Assembly (NCBI GenBank): GCA_012274205.1
Contig: JAAOZY010000244.1
Span: 1-5,759 of the forward strand
From: Betaproteobacteria bacterium
GTDB lineage: Bacteria > Pseudomonadota > Gammaproteobacteria > Burkholderiales > SG8-39
DNA length: 5,759 nucleotides
Direction of reading: 5' to 3'
Of this stretch, positions 1-5,759 are shown piece after piece. The first letter of the stretch is position 1. Each line of letters begins with the position of its first letter. The notes beneath the pieces are model-generated. The model made no database searches. It saw only the letters and a program-made list of their open reading frames with translations, and was not told where the DNA came from. A program made the translations under genes and the position numbers.

Positions 1-126
1 CCTTGCTATGAAGACCTGCGCCACAGCGACAAGCTGCGCACCGCCGATCTGACGCGCGCCGGGCTCAATGCGGAACTGGACAAGTACACGGTCTGGCCGC
101 AGGGCGCGGAACAGCAAGTGGCCTGA
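1..126 (+). CDS. 3' end of an unidentified protein-coding gene
   Basis: An open frame enters from the left edge and ends at TGA 124-126, giving the last 41 residues of a protein whose start lies outside the window. The tail is hydrophilic and charged, contains one Cys (residue 2 of the fragment) and ends in a Gln/Ala-rich stretch (WPQGAEQQVA). There is no membrane segment and I recognise no domain. Codon choice (G/C in third positions) matches the downstream genes, which supports real coding. The next gene starts 95 bases later on the same strand, so this could be an upstream member of the same operon, perhaps another oxidoreductase subunit. That role is only a guess from the neighbour. Confidence 0.6.
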   Translation, partial: PCYEDLRHSDKLRTADLTRAGLNAELDKYTVWPQGAEQQVA

Positions 127-221
127 CACGGGCAGCGCAACACGCCGGCGCGCGCCATCGACTGTTACGACGGGCGCCTTAACCGAACACAGAGAAATCA
201 CCAGCAAGGCAGGTTGAAAAA
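127..221 (+). promoter_or_regulatory. Intergenic leader with ribosome binding site of the PFOR-like gene
   Basis: This 95-base gap precedes the ATG at 222. The stretch AAGGCAGG at 206-213 ends 8 bases before the ATG and is a plausible Shine-Dalgarno site. An in-frame TAA at 180-182 limits any upstream extension of the gene. A 10-base GC palindrome (GGCGCGCGCC) lies at 147-156, but no T-tract follows it, so it is not a convincing terminator. I see no clear -35/-10 pair, so transcription may continue from the gene on the left. Confidence 0.4.
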
Positions 222-2450
222 ATGGAAGCGGATACCCAGGCACACGTAGCTTTTTTCCTTACCGGCAGGCGCCCAAGCGAGCATCTGGACGCAGTCGACG
301 GGCTGAACCTGCGACCGGCGCTGTTCGCCGGTTACCGCGAGCTCACCCAGCTGCGCTACGATTTTCCGCTGGTGCTCGTCGCTCCGGCCTCCGACAGCCT
401 GTTCGTGCAGTCGCTGTCGGGCATCGTCGACGCGGCGCTTGCCGCTGCGGCGCGCGGCAGCGACGCCGAGCGCATGCGCAAGCACGCGCTGCGGCTGGAG
501 CAGGAAGTCCGCGTTCTGGTCGCCGGCGGTGCCGCCGGGTCCCTGTCTGCGCTGTGGGACAAAGCCGCCGCGCGGCTTGCCCGGGGTGCGGAAAAAGCGG
601 GCGGCGACCAAACGCTTGCGGACAGCCTGCGGCGCACGCGCGCGGCGATCAAAATTGACGGCGAGCTGGCCGATTGCGATGCGGCATTGCCCGCGCGCCT
701 GCTGCAGCATGCCTGGAGCGCGGTGCAGAAGCGCAAGTCGGTGGAATTCCGCAAGGATCTGGACCGGCTGGTGCTCAGGCTCTCGAACATACTCAGGGCG
801 GATTTCGAACGCTCCGAAGCCGGCCGCAGCGCGAAGCACCTGAAAGAATCCGTCGGAGCCGGTTTCGACGCCGCATTTGACTTCGAGGCGATGTCGCGCC
901 TGCTCGCCAAGGCCTTGCCCAAGGACGCGTTCCCGGAGAGCCGGCGCAAGCGCATCCGCGGGCTGCTCGATGTATTGAGCGCGCAGCAGTTCTTTCCGTC
1001 CGATGCCGCGTCGGCGAAGAAGGCCGCGGCATCCAAACACTATTGTTTCCTGTTCGATAGCTGCGCCGACGCGCTGCGGGCGTTCCGCGAACGCACGCCC
1101 AAGCTGATCGAGCTGGCCCGGGCGATCGCCATCGCCGAACTCGAAATCGACGGACAGTACAGCGAAGCGAAACACGACGCGCTGTTCGAGCAGTTCGGGG
1201 CGAACGGCCTGGACCCGCAGGATCTGGCGCCGTTTCCGGATTATCTGGTTTGCGTCAACGCCGACAAGATGCAGGCGCAGGAGCACGCGCAGTTGATGGA
1301 AATCCTGTCCTCGGGTCTGCCGATCAAGGTATTGCTGCAGATCGACGACATCCTGGAGGATTCGGGCAAGGCCGAGGGCGGCATGAGCCCGGGCATGCGC
1401 AGCCGGCAGATCGCCAACATGGCGATCGGGCTCAACGAGGTGTACGTGCTGCAATCGTCCAGTTCCAATCTGTACGGCTTCCGCGAGCGCATGCTGCGCG
1501 GACTCGCCTATCGCGGGCCGGCTCTGTTCAGCGTGTTTTCCGGCGCGAGCGCAAAAGACTCCGGCTTGCCGCCCTATCTGATGGCGGCCGCGGCGATGGA
1601 ATCGCGCGCCTTCCCCGCCTTTACCTACGATCCGTCCGCGGGCGCAAACTGGGCTGCGCGGTTTCAGCTCGAAGCCAATTCGCAAGTCGATCTGGACTGG
1701 CCGATTCAGGGATTCACCTACGAGAACGAGGAGCATCAGCGGGTGTCGGAGGATCTTGCCTTCACGCTGGTCGATTTCGTCGCCAGCGACCGCCGCTACG
1801 CGAAGCATCTTGCGCGGGTGCCGCGCGAGAAGTGGAACGGCAGCATGATACCGGTGGACGAGTCCCTGACGCGCGAACGCAAGGGCCTGCCCGACAAGGT
1901 GCCCAGCCTGCTGATGGTCGATGCCGACAATGTGCTGCAGCGGGTGATCGTCGACGAGCGCCTGATCCGTGAAGCGCGCCGCTGCCGCGAAATGTGGCAC
2001 AGCCTGCAGGAACTGGGCGGGGTGCACAATTCGCATGCGGAAAAGCTGCTCGCGCGCGAGAAGAAAGCCTGGGAAGAACGCATGCAGCAGGAGGCGGAAG
2101 CCCATGCTGCAAGCGCGCCGGCTGCGGCCGCGACCGCAGCGGCAGGCGCACCGGCCGCTGCCGCAGCGCCCGCAGCGGCAGAGCAGGAGCCCGAGCGTTC
2201 GCCCGACGAGGCCTATATCGACACGCCGCGCTGCGCCACCTGCAACGAGTGCACCAATATCAACAACAAGATGTTCGTCTACAACGACAACAAGCAGGCC
2301 TACATCGCGGACATCAAGGCCGGCACCTACGCGCAGCTGGTCGAAGCGGCGGAGAACTGCCAGGTCGCCATCATCCACCCGGGCAAGCCGGTCAATCCGA
2401 ACGAGCCCGGCCTGGACGAGCTGAAGAAGCGCGCCGAGGCGTTTCAGTAG
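222..2450 (+). CDS. PFOR-like protein with degenerate TPP domain and C-terminal ferredoxin domain
   Basis: This gene encodes 742 residues, with no signal peptide or membrane segment seen, so the product is probably cytoplasmic. Residues 1-336 are mostly helical-looking and unassigned. Residues about 337-490 follow the TPP-binding domain (domain VI) of pyruvate:ferredoxin oxidoreductase. The landmarks are LSSGLPIKVLLQ (362-373), then NEVYVLQSSSSN (405-416), then YRGPALFSVFSG (430-441), then FTYDPSAG with FQLEANS around 481. These match the family's LASG-x-x-x-x-x-VLV, YG-x-VYVAQ, YPGPSLI, YRYDP and NPFQLDSK blocks. The Mg/TPP motif GDG...SNTGGQ is not preserved: NAD stands near 346-348, and the Asn-containing loop reads DSGKAEGG (380-387). 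TPP catalysis is therefore unlikely. Residues about 625-662 form an Ala/Pro linker after a charged helix. The tail has C671, C674, C677 and C713, in CxxCxxC...C spacing as in one-cluster ferredoxins. Likely role (inferred): a structural or electron-transfer partner of a 2-oxoacid oxidoreductase. The reading frame is certain, the homology good, and the function open. Confidence 0.85.
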   Translation: MEADTQAHVAFFLTGRRPSEHLDAVDGLNLRPALFAGYRELTQLRYDFPLVLVAPASDSLFVQSLSGIVDAALAAAARGSDAERMRKHALRLEQEVRVLVAGGAAGSLSALWDKAAARLARGAEKAGGDQTLADSLRRTRAAIKIDGELADCDAALPARLLQHAWSAVQKRKSVEFRKDLDRLVLRLSNILRADFERSEAGRSAKHLKESVGAGFDAAFDFEAMSRLLAKALPKDAFPESRRKRIRGLLDVLSAQQFFPSDAASAKKAAASKHYCFLFDSCADALRAFRERTPKLIELARAIAIAELEIDGQYSEAKHDALFEQFGANGLDPQDLAPFPDYLVCVNADKMQAQEHAQLMEILSSGLPIKVLLQIDDILEDSGKAEGGMSPGMRSRQIANMAIGLNEVYVLQSSSSNLYGFRERMLRGLAYRGPALFSVFSGASAKDSGLPPYLMAAAAMESRAFPAFTYDPSAGANWAARFQLEANSQVDLDWPIQGFTYENEEHQRVSEDLAFTLVDFVASDRRYAKHLARVPREKWNGSMIPVDESLTRERKGLPDKVPSLLMVDADNVLQRVIVDERLIREARRCREMWHSLQELGGVHNSHAEKLLAREKKAWEERMQQEAEAHAASAPAAAATAAAGAPAAAAAPAAAEQEPERSPDEAYIDTPRCATCNECTNINNKMFVYNDNKQAYIADIKAGTYAQLVEAAENCQVAIIHPGKPVNPNEPGLDELKKRAEAFQ
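2092..2208 (+). repeat. Ala/Pro-rich linker encoded by GC-rich short repeats
   Basis: This part of the PFOR-like gene encodes a low-complexity Ala/Pro segment between a charged, probably coiled helix and the ferredoxin domain. At DNA level the 12-base word CCGCAGCGGCAG occurs at 2134-2145 and again at 2170-2181, exactly 36 bases apart. An inverted repeat GCTGCGG (2121-2127) / CCGCAGC (2134-2140) is also present. The segment looks like a flexible tether whose length could vary by repeat slippage in whole codons. Confidence 0.7.
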
Positions 2451-2462
2451 TCAGAGAAACAA

Positions 2463-2478
2463 GCGCCGCGACCGGCGC
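2463..2478 (+). other. Intergenic hairpin between PFOR-like and Moco-sulfurase-like genes
   Basis: GCGCCG (2463-2468) and CGGCGC (2473-2478) form a perfect 6-base-pair stem with the four-base loop CGAC, starting 13 bases after the stop codon. No T-run follows, so it is not a standard intrinsic terminator. It could protect an upstream 3' end or cause a partial pause within an operon. In such GC-rich sequence, chance is a real alternative. Confidence 0.35.
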
Positions 2479-2500
2479 GAGCCGGCTGGGGTAAAACCGA

Positions 2501-3919
2501 ATGGGCTCATTTCCCGAGGCCGAGCGTTCGTTTCTCGACGAGTACCCGCTCTACCGGAGCACGACTGCGCTCGACGCGCTGAGGCAAGCGCAGTACGAGC
2601 GGCTGGACCGTCTCGGGCATCGTTACCTCGATTACACCGGCGCCGGCCTGTATGCGGGCACGCAGATTCAGGAACATGCGCAGCTCCTGCTGGCCGAGGT
2701 ATTCGGCAACCCGCATTCCTCCAGCCCCAGCTCCGCGCTGGCCACGCGGCTGCTCGAGCGCGCACGCGGCGCGATTCACGCATTCTTCAGGGCGCCCGCG
2801 GAGGAGTATGTCGTCATCCTTACGCGCAACGCGACCGGCGCCCTCAAGCTGGTGGGCGAATCGTATCCGTTCGATCAGGCGAGCAGATTGCTGCTCGCAT
2901 TCGACAACCATAACTCGGTGAACGGCATCCGCGAGTTCGCGCGCGCCGCGCGCGCCGCAGTTGAATACGCCCCGCTGGCGCTGCCCGACATGCGCCTCGA
3001 GCGCACGGCCCTGGAGGCAGCGCTGTGCGGATCGGGCGATTCGACCCACAAGTTGTTCGCCTATCCGGCACAGTCCAATTTTTCCGGCGTGCAGCATTCC
3101 CTGGACTGGATCGAGTATGCGCATGCGCGCGGATGGGACGTTCTGCTCGACGCGGCGGCGTTCGTGCCCACCAACAGGCTGGACCTGAGCGCAGTGAAGC
3201 CGGATTTTGTTTGCGTTTCCTTCTACAAGATGTTCGGTTATCCGACCGGCGCGGGCTGCTTGATCGCTCGCAAGGCGGTGGTTTCGAAATTGCGCAGACC
3301 CTGGTTTTCGGGAGGCACGATCACCGTGGCATCGGTCAAAGGCGACCGCCACTACCTGCATCACGGCCCCGAGGCCTTCGAGGACGGGACGCCGGATTTT
3401 CTTTCCGCGCCGGCGATAGAGGGCGGATTGAGGCACCTGGCCAGCATCGGCTATGAAGCGATCCACCCCCGCGTCCAATGCCTGACCGGCTGGACGCTCG
3501 ATCGGCTGGCGGCGCTGCGCCATGCCAACGGCCTGGCGGCGGCACGAATTTACGGGCCGCTCACGCTGGACGCGCGCGGTGGCACAATTGCATTCAATTT
3601 CTTCGATACCGACGGCCGCTTCGTCGATCATCGGACCGTGGAAGCCAGGGCAAACGACATGAACATCTCGCTGCGCACCGGCTGCTTCTGCAACCCGGGC
3701 GGCGGCGAGGTGGCGCTGGGGATATCCGAAGCGGAACTCAGCGCATGTTTTTCCGGGACCGCGGACAGCTTTACGCTGGACGATTTTCGCCAGTGCATAG
3801 ACGACAAGAGCACGGGAGCCGTTAGAGTCTCGTTCGGGCTGGTGAGCAATTTCGCGGATGCCTACCATTTCATACAATTTGCTTCGCATTTCGTCGACAA
3901 ACGCGCGATTGATATCTAG
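2501..3919 (+). CDS. Molybdenum cofactor sulfurase-like PLP enzyme (aminotransferase class V), no MOSC domain
   Basis: This gene encodes 472 residues of the class V aminotransferase/cysteine desulfurase fold, closest by eye to the N-terminal NifS-like domain of eukaryotic Moco sulfurases (MOCOS, ABA3). Those enzymes take sulfur from cysteine and pass it to the molybdenum of xanthine dehydrogenase/aldehyde oxidase-type enzymes. Visible landmarks are NHNSVNGIRE with H137 (ring stacking), LFAYPAQSNFSGVQ, DAAAF with D217 (pyridine nitrogen), SFYKMFGYPTG with K243 as the PLP Schiff-base lysine, FEDGTPDFL, RTGCFCNPG with C395 and C397 (candidate persulfide cysteine), and TGAVRVSFG near the end. The third cysteine of the family's CFCN-x-GAC motif is Gly402 here. 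The protein ends where the C-terminal MOSC domain would begin, so it is a stand-alone sulfurase domain. The ATG at 2501 follows CTGGGG (2486-2491). The gap to the preceding gene is 50 bases, and dinB starts 21 bases after the stop. Family assignment is strong. The acceptor of the sulfur is unknown, and a desulfurase or lyase with another substrate is possible. Confidence 0.9.
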   Translation: MGSFPEAERSFLDEYPLYRSTTALDALRQAQYERLDRLGHRYLDYTGAGLYAGTQIQEHAQLLLAEVFGNPHSSSPSSALATRLLERARGAIHAFFRAPAEEYVVILTRNATGALKLVGESYPFDQASRLLLAFDNHNSVNGIREFARAARAAVEYAPLALPDMRLERTALEAALCGSGDSTHKLFAYPAQSNFSGVQHSLDWIEYAHARGWDVLLDAAAFVPTNRLDLSAVKPDFVCVSFYKMFGYPTGAGCLIARKAVVSKLRRPWFSGGTITVASVKGDRHYLHHGPEAFEDGTPDFLSAPAIEGGLRHLASIGYEAIHPRVQCLTGWTLDRLAALRHANGLAAARIYGPLTLDARGGTIAFNFFDTDGRFVDHRTVEARANDMNISLRTGCFCNPGGGEVALGISEAELSACFSGTADSFTLDDFRQCIDDKSTGAVRVSFGLVSNFADAYHFIQFASHFVDKRAIDI

Positions 3920-3940
3920 TCGTGCGCGCCGGCCTGTCCG

Positions 3941-5023
3941 GTGAGCACGAACCTGCGCCGCATCATTCATGTGGACATGGACGCGTTCTACGCGTCGGTG
4001 GAGCAGCGCGACGACCCGGCGCTGCGCGGCAAGCCGCTGGCGGTCGGCGGCCAACCGGGCTCGCGCGGCGTGGTGGTGGCGGCGAGCTATGAAGCGCGCG
4101 CCTTCGGCGTGCGCTCGGCGATGCCGATGGCGCGGGCAGTGCGCCTGTGCCCCGACTTGCTCATCGTGCGTCCGGATTTCGCGCGCTACCGCGCCGCCTC
4201 CAGGCAGATACTCGAAATCTTCCGCGACTGCACGCCGCTGGTCGAGCCCCTGTCGCTGGACGAGGCCTACCTGGACGTCACCGCCAACCGCTGGGGCGAG
4301 CCGCTGGCGACGCCGGTCGCGAAGCGCCTGAAGCAGCGCATCCGCGAGCACACCGGCCTGACGGCTTCGGCCGGTGTTGCGCCGAACAAATTCCTCGCCA
4401 AGATCGCCTCCGGCTGGCACAAACCGGACGGGCTGACGGTGATTTCGCCGGAACGCATTGAAGCCTTCCTGCAGCAGCTGCCGGTGGATGCGCTCTGGGG
4501 CGTGGGGCCGGTCACGGCGCGCAAGCTGCGCGCCATCGGCATCGAGCGTCTGGTGGACGTGCGCGCCGCCGACCCGGAGCGCCTGCAGCGCGCGGTCGGC
4601 AGCCTCGCCCAGACCCTGCAGCGCCTTGCGCTAGGCGAGGATCCGCGGCCGGTGGTGCCGGACCGGCCGTACAAGTCCTCGAGCAGCGAAAACACCTACA
4701 CCGAAGACCTGCTGTCGCTCGACACCATCCGCGCCGAGATCGATCGCATGGCGCGCCAGACGGCGGAATGGCTCGCGCGCAAGGACCTGCTCGCGCGCAC
4801 CGTGACCATCAAGCTGCGCTATGCTGATTTCACCACCGTCACGCGCAGCCACACCGCAGCGGCGCCCACGCGCGACGCCGCGGAAATCGCCGCGCGCGCG
4901 CTCGGCCTGCTCGAGCGCACCGAGGCCGGGCGTCGGCCGATACGCCTGCTCGGTGCCGGCGTGCATGGGCTAGCCGGAGAGGCTGCGGCGCACGGACTTC
5001 CGGGCAGGCTCGAATTCGACTAG
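3941..5023 (+). CDS. dinB: DNA polymerase IV (Y-family translesion polymerase)
   Basis: This gene encodes 360 residues, close to the 351 of E. coli DinB. It is an error-prone polymerase that copies past damaged bases and works with the sliding clamp. The palm signature IIHVDMDAFYASVE (8-21) carries metal-binding D12 and the steric-gate position Y17 (Phe13 in E. coli; Tyr is usual in many relatives). SLDEAYLDVT supplies D107 and E108. ASAGVAPNKFLAKIAS, the thumb helix-hairpin-helix ALWGVGPVTARKLRAIGI and the little-finger region with YKSSSSENTY are all in order. The GTG at 3941 is the only reasonable start, because the upstream gene's TAG at 3917-3919 is in the same frame only 24 bases before it and the next ATG lies inside the catalytic motif. 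No clear Shine-Dalgarno sequence precedes it, so translation may be coupled to the upstream gene. I see no LexA-type operator in the 21-base gap. The C-terminus (PGRLEFD) may be a weak clamp-binding motif. All catalytic residues are present. Confidence 0.97.
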   Translation: MSTNLRRIIHVDMDAFYASVEQRDDPALRGKPLAVGGQPGSRGVVVAASYEARAFGVRSAMPMARAVRLCPDLLIVRPDFARYRAASRQILEIFRDCTPLVEPLSLDEAYLDVTANRWGEPLATPVAKRLKQRIREHTGLTASAGVAPNKFLAKIASGWHKPDGLTVISPERIEAFLQQLPVDALWGVGPVTARKLRAIGIERLVDVRAADPERLQRAVGSLAQTLQRLALGEDPRPVVPDRPYKSSSSENTYTEDLLSLDTIRAEIDRMARQTAEWLARKDLLARTVTIKLRYADFTTVTRSHTAAAPTRDAAEIAARALGLLERTEAGRRPIRLLGAGVHGLAGEAAAHGLPGRLEFD

Positions 5024-5026
5024 CCG

Positions 5027-5046
5027 GGCGCGCTTGCTTTCGCGCC
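5027..5046 (+). terminator. Possible hairpin after dinB, without a T-tract
   Basis: GGCGCG (5027-5032) and CGCGCC (5041-5046) form a perfect 6-base-pair stem around the eight-base loop CTTGCTTT, four bases after the dinB stop codon. It is followed by AAATAG rather than a T-run, so intrinsic termination is uncertain. Its place at the end of dinB and before a promoter-like sequence fits a boundary between transcription units. Confidence 0.3.
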
Positions 5047-5067
5047 AAATAGACCGATAATTTCGGT
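5034..5067 (+). promoter_or_regulatory. Candidate sigma-70-type promoter with overlapping dyad
   Basis: GATAAT at 5056-5061 matches five of six bases of a -10 box, and TTGCTT at 5034-5039 (three of six) lies 16 bases upstream as a weak -35 box. A dyad ACCGA (5053-5057) / TCGGT (5063-5067) overlaps the -10 box and could be an operator or chance. Transcription would begin around 5067-5070, only a few bases before the ATG at 5074, leaving almost no leader. The -35 region also overlaps the loop of the preceding hairpin. Confidence 0.3.
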
Positions 5068-5073
5068 TCGGCC

Positions 5074-5759
5074 ATGTCCAGACTTCTGCTCGATCTGAGT
5101 TTCGGCATCAAGCGCCCCGACGGTTATGTGTCGGACATCTGGCGCGCGTCGACCACGCGCCTCGGCGATTTCCACCTCGGCACCAGTTCGATCGCGGGCG
5201 TGGAGGAATACCGCTTCAACAAGTCCGGCATGTGCCGCAGCGCCCACAGCGGCGGCGAGGAGCTGTCTGCCGCGCTGCACGACCGCTCCGGCTTCCGCTG
5301 GCGCCGCGCGGCGACGCCACCGCGCGGCAGCGGCCGGGCGGCGCGCGTGGCCTGGATCGCGTTTCCCACCGACTACCTGTCGCGGCCGACGCTCGAACAT
5401 GAGGGCGACATATTCTGGATCGCCGCGGCGCCGGCCTGCGGCGCGACCTATGTCGAATTCGCCTACGCGGCGGAGCCGGAGCAGGGCATACGCGGCGTGC
5501 TCGACGTGATGCAGGACCGCACGCTGGTGCGCTGCGCCGCGCTGCCCAACGGCGAAACCCTGGTCATCTTCTGCTATCACGCCGACTGGGACAACAAGGA
5601 TCTGCGCGTGCCGGGCAACGGCGTCGCCGCCGACATCCTGTTTTCCGCCGATGACCCGCTCGCCTCGGGGCGCCCGCTGCGGCATCGATTCGGCCCGGCG
5701 CCCAAGGACACGGAGGCGGTGCTGCTGCTCGAAATGGGAGGCACGGCGATCACCAATTA
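5074..5759 (+). CDS. Unidentified protein, 3' end outside the window
   Basis: An open frame starts at ATG 5074 and has no stop through the right edge, giving at least 228 residues. The last two bases of the window are TA, so the next base could either close the gene or continue it. The protein begins MSRLLLDLSFGIKRPDGYV and is soluble-looking, with no signal peptide or membrane helix. It is rich in aromatic, Asp and Gly residues in short strand-like stretches (WIAFPTDYLSRPTLEH, DIFWIAAAPACGATYVEFAY, ETLVIFCYHADWDN), which suggests a mostly beta fold. I do not recognise a family. Third-position G/C bias matches the neighbours, which supports real coding. No Shine-Dalgarno sequence precedes the ATG, and the nearest promoter-like box would give a nearly leaderless mRNA. 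Antisense frames over the same bases are long but lack recognisable protein features. Confidence 0.75.
   Translation, partial: MSRLLLDLSFGIKRPDGYVSDIWRASTTRLGDFHLGTSSIAGVEEYRFNKSGMCRSAHSGGEELSAALHDRSGFRWRRAATPPRGSGRAARVAWIAFPTDYLSRPTLEHEGDIFWIAAAPACGATYVEFAYAAEPEQGIRGVLDVMQDRTLVRCAALPNGETLVIFCYHADWDNKDLRVPGNGVAADILFSADDPLASGRPLRHRFGPAPKDTEAVLLLEMGGTAITN

Noticed and set aside
147..156. GGCGCGCGCC palindrome as a terminator of the left-edge gene
   Set aside because: It is a self-complementary GC run without a loop or T-tract, and such runs are common by chance at this base composition.
198..2378. A 726-codon open frame on the - strand opposite the PFOR-like gene
   Set aside because: It is a GC-rich shadow frame. 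The protein is Arg/His/Gln-rich without recognisable domains, while the + strand shows clear PFOR and ferredoxin motifs.
2939..2960. CG-rich alternating tract inside the sulfurase-like gene
   Set aside because: It encodes ordinary Arg/Ala residues in frame and reflects codon bias. No repeat unit or array structure extends from it.
3934..3949. CTGT upstream of dinB as half of a LexA (SOS) box
   Set aside because: The matching ACAG half at the required spacing is absent (CACG instead), and the site overlaps the start codon.
2507..4420. A 637-codon open frame on the - strand spanning two genes
   Set aside because: It runs opposite both the Moco-sulfurase-like gene and dinB, crosses their boundary and has no domain-like sequence. 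Both + strand genes have intact catalytic motifs.
5020..5685. A 221-codon - strand frame opposite the last gene
   Set aside because: It starts inside the end of dinB, is Arg/Ala-rich and shows no family features. The + strand frame has a start at the expected spacing and more protein-like composition. This is the least certain of the rejections.

Overview
The window is GC-rich, tightly packed and carries all its credible genes on the + strand. High GC, strong G/C preference at third codon positions and the protein sequences suggest a betaproteobacterium-like organism. That taxonomic guess is an inference from style, because no rRNA or other taxonomic marker is present. I see no insertion sequences, tRNAs, CRISPR arrays or phage genes.

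Layout: (1) 1-126 is the 3' end of an unidentified gene. (2) 222-2450 encodes a 742-residue protein. Its central part resembles the thiamine-diphosphate (TPP) domain of pyruvate:ferredoxin oxidoreductase (PFOR), but the TPP/Mg signature residues are gone. A long Ala/Pro linker joins this part to a C-terminal one-cluster ferredoxin-like domain. (3) 2501-3919 encodes a PLP enzyme of the molybdenum-cofactor sulfurase (MOCOS/ABA3 N-terminal domain) type, without the C-terminal MOSC domain. (4) 3941-5023 encodes DNA polymerase IV (DinB), with a GTG start. (5) 5074 to the right edge is an unidentified open reading frame that runs out of the window.

Gene spacing is 95, 50, 21 and 50 bases. Genes 2-4 could be one transcription unit, with small GC-rich hairpins in two of the gaps. 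The best promoter-like sequence lies just before the last gene, where the leader would be very short.

Functionally, the first complete gene points to low-potential electron transfer or 2-oxoacid metabolism, probably as a non-catalytic partner subunit. The second points to sulfur transfer from cysteine, possibly to molybdenum cofactor. The third is translesion DNA synthesis. No single pathway obviously joins them. The most unusual object is the degenerate PFOR-like/ferredoxin fusion.
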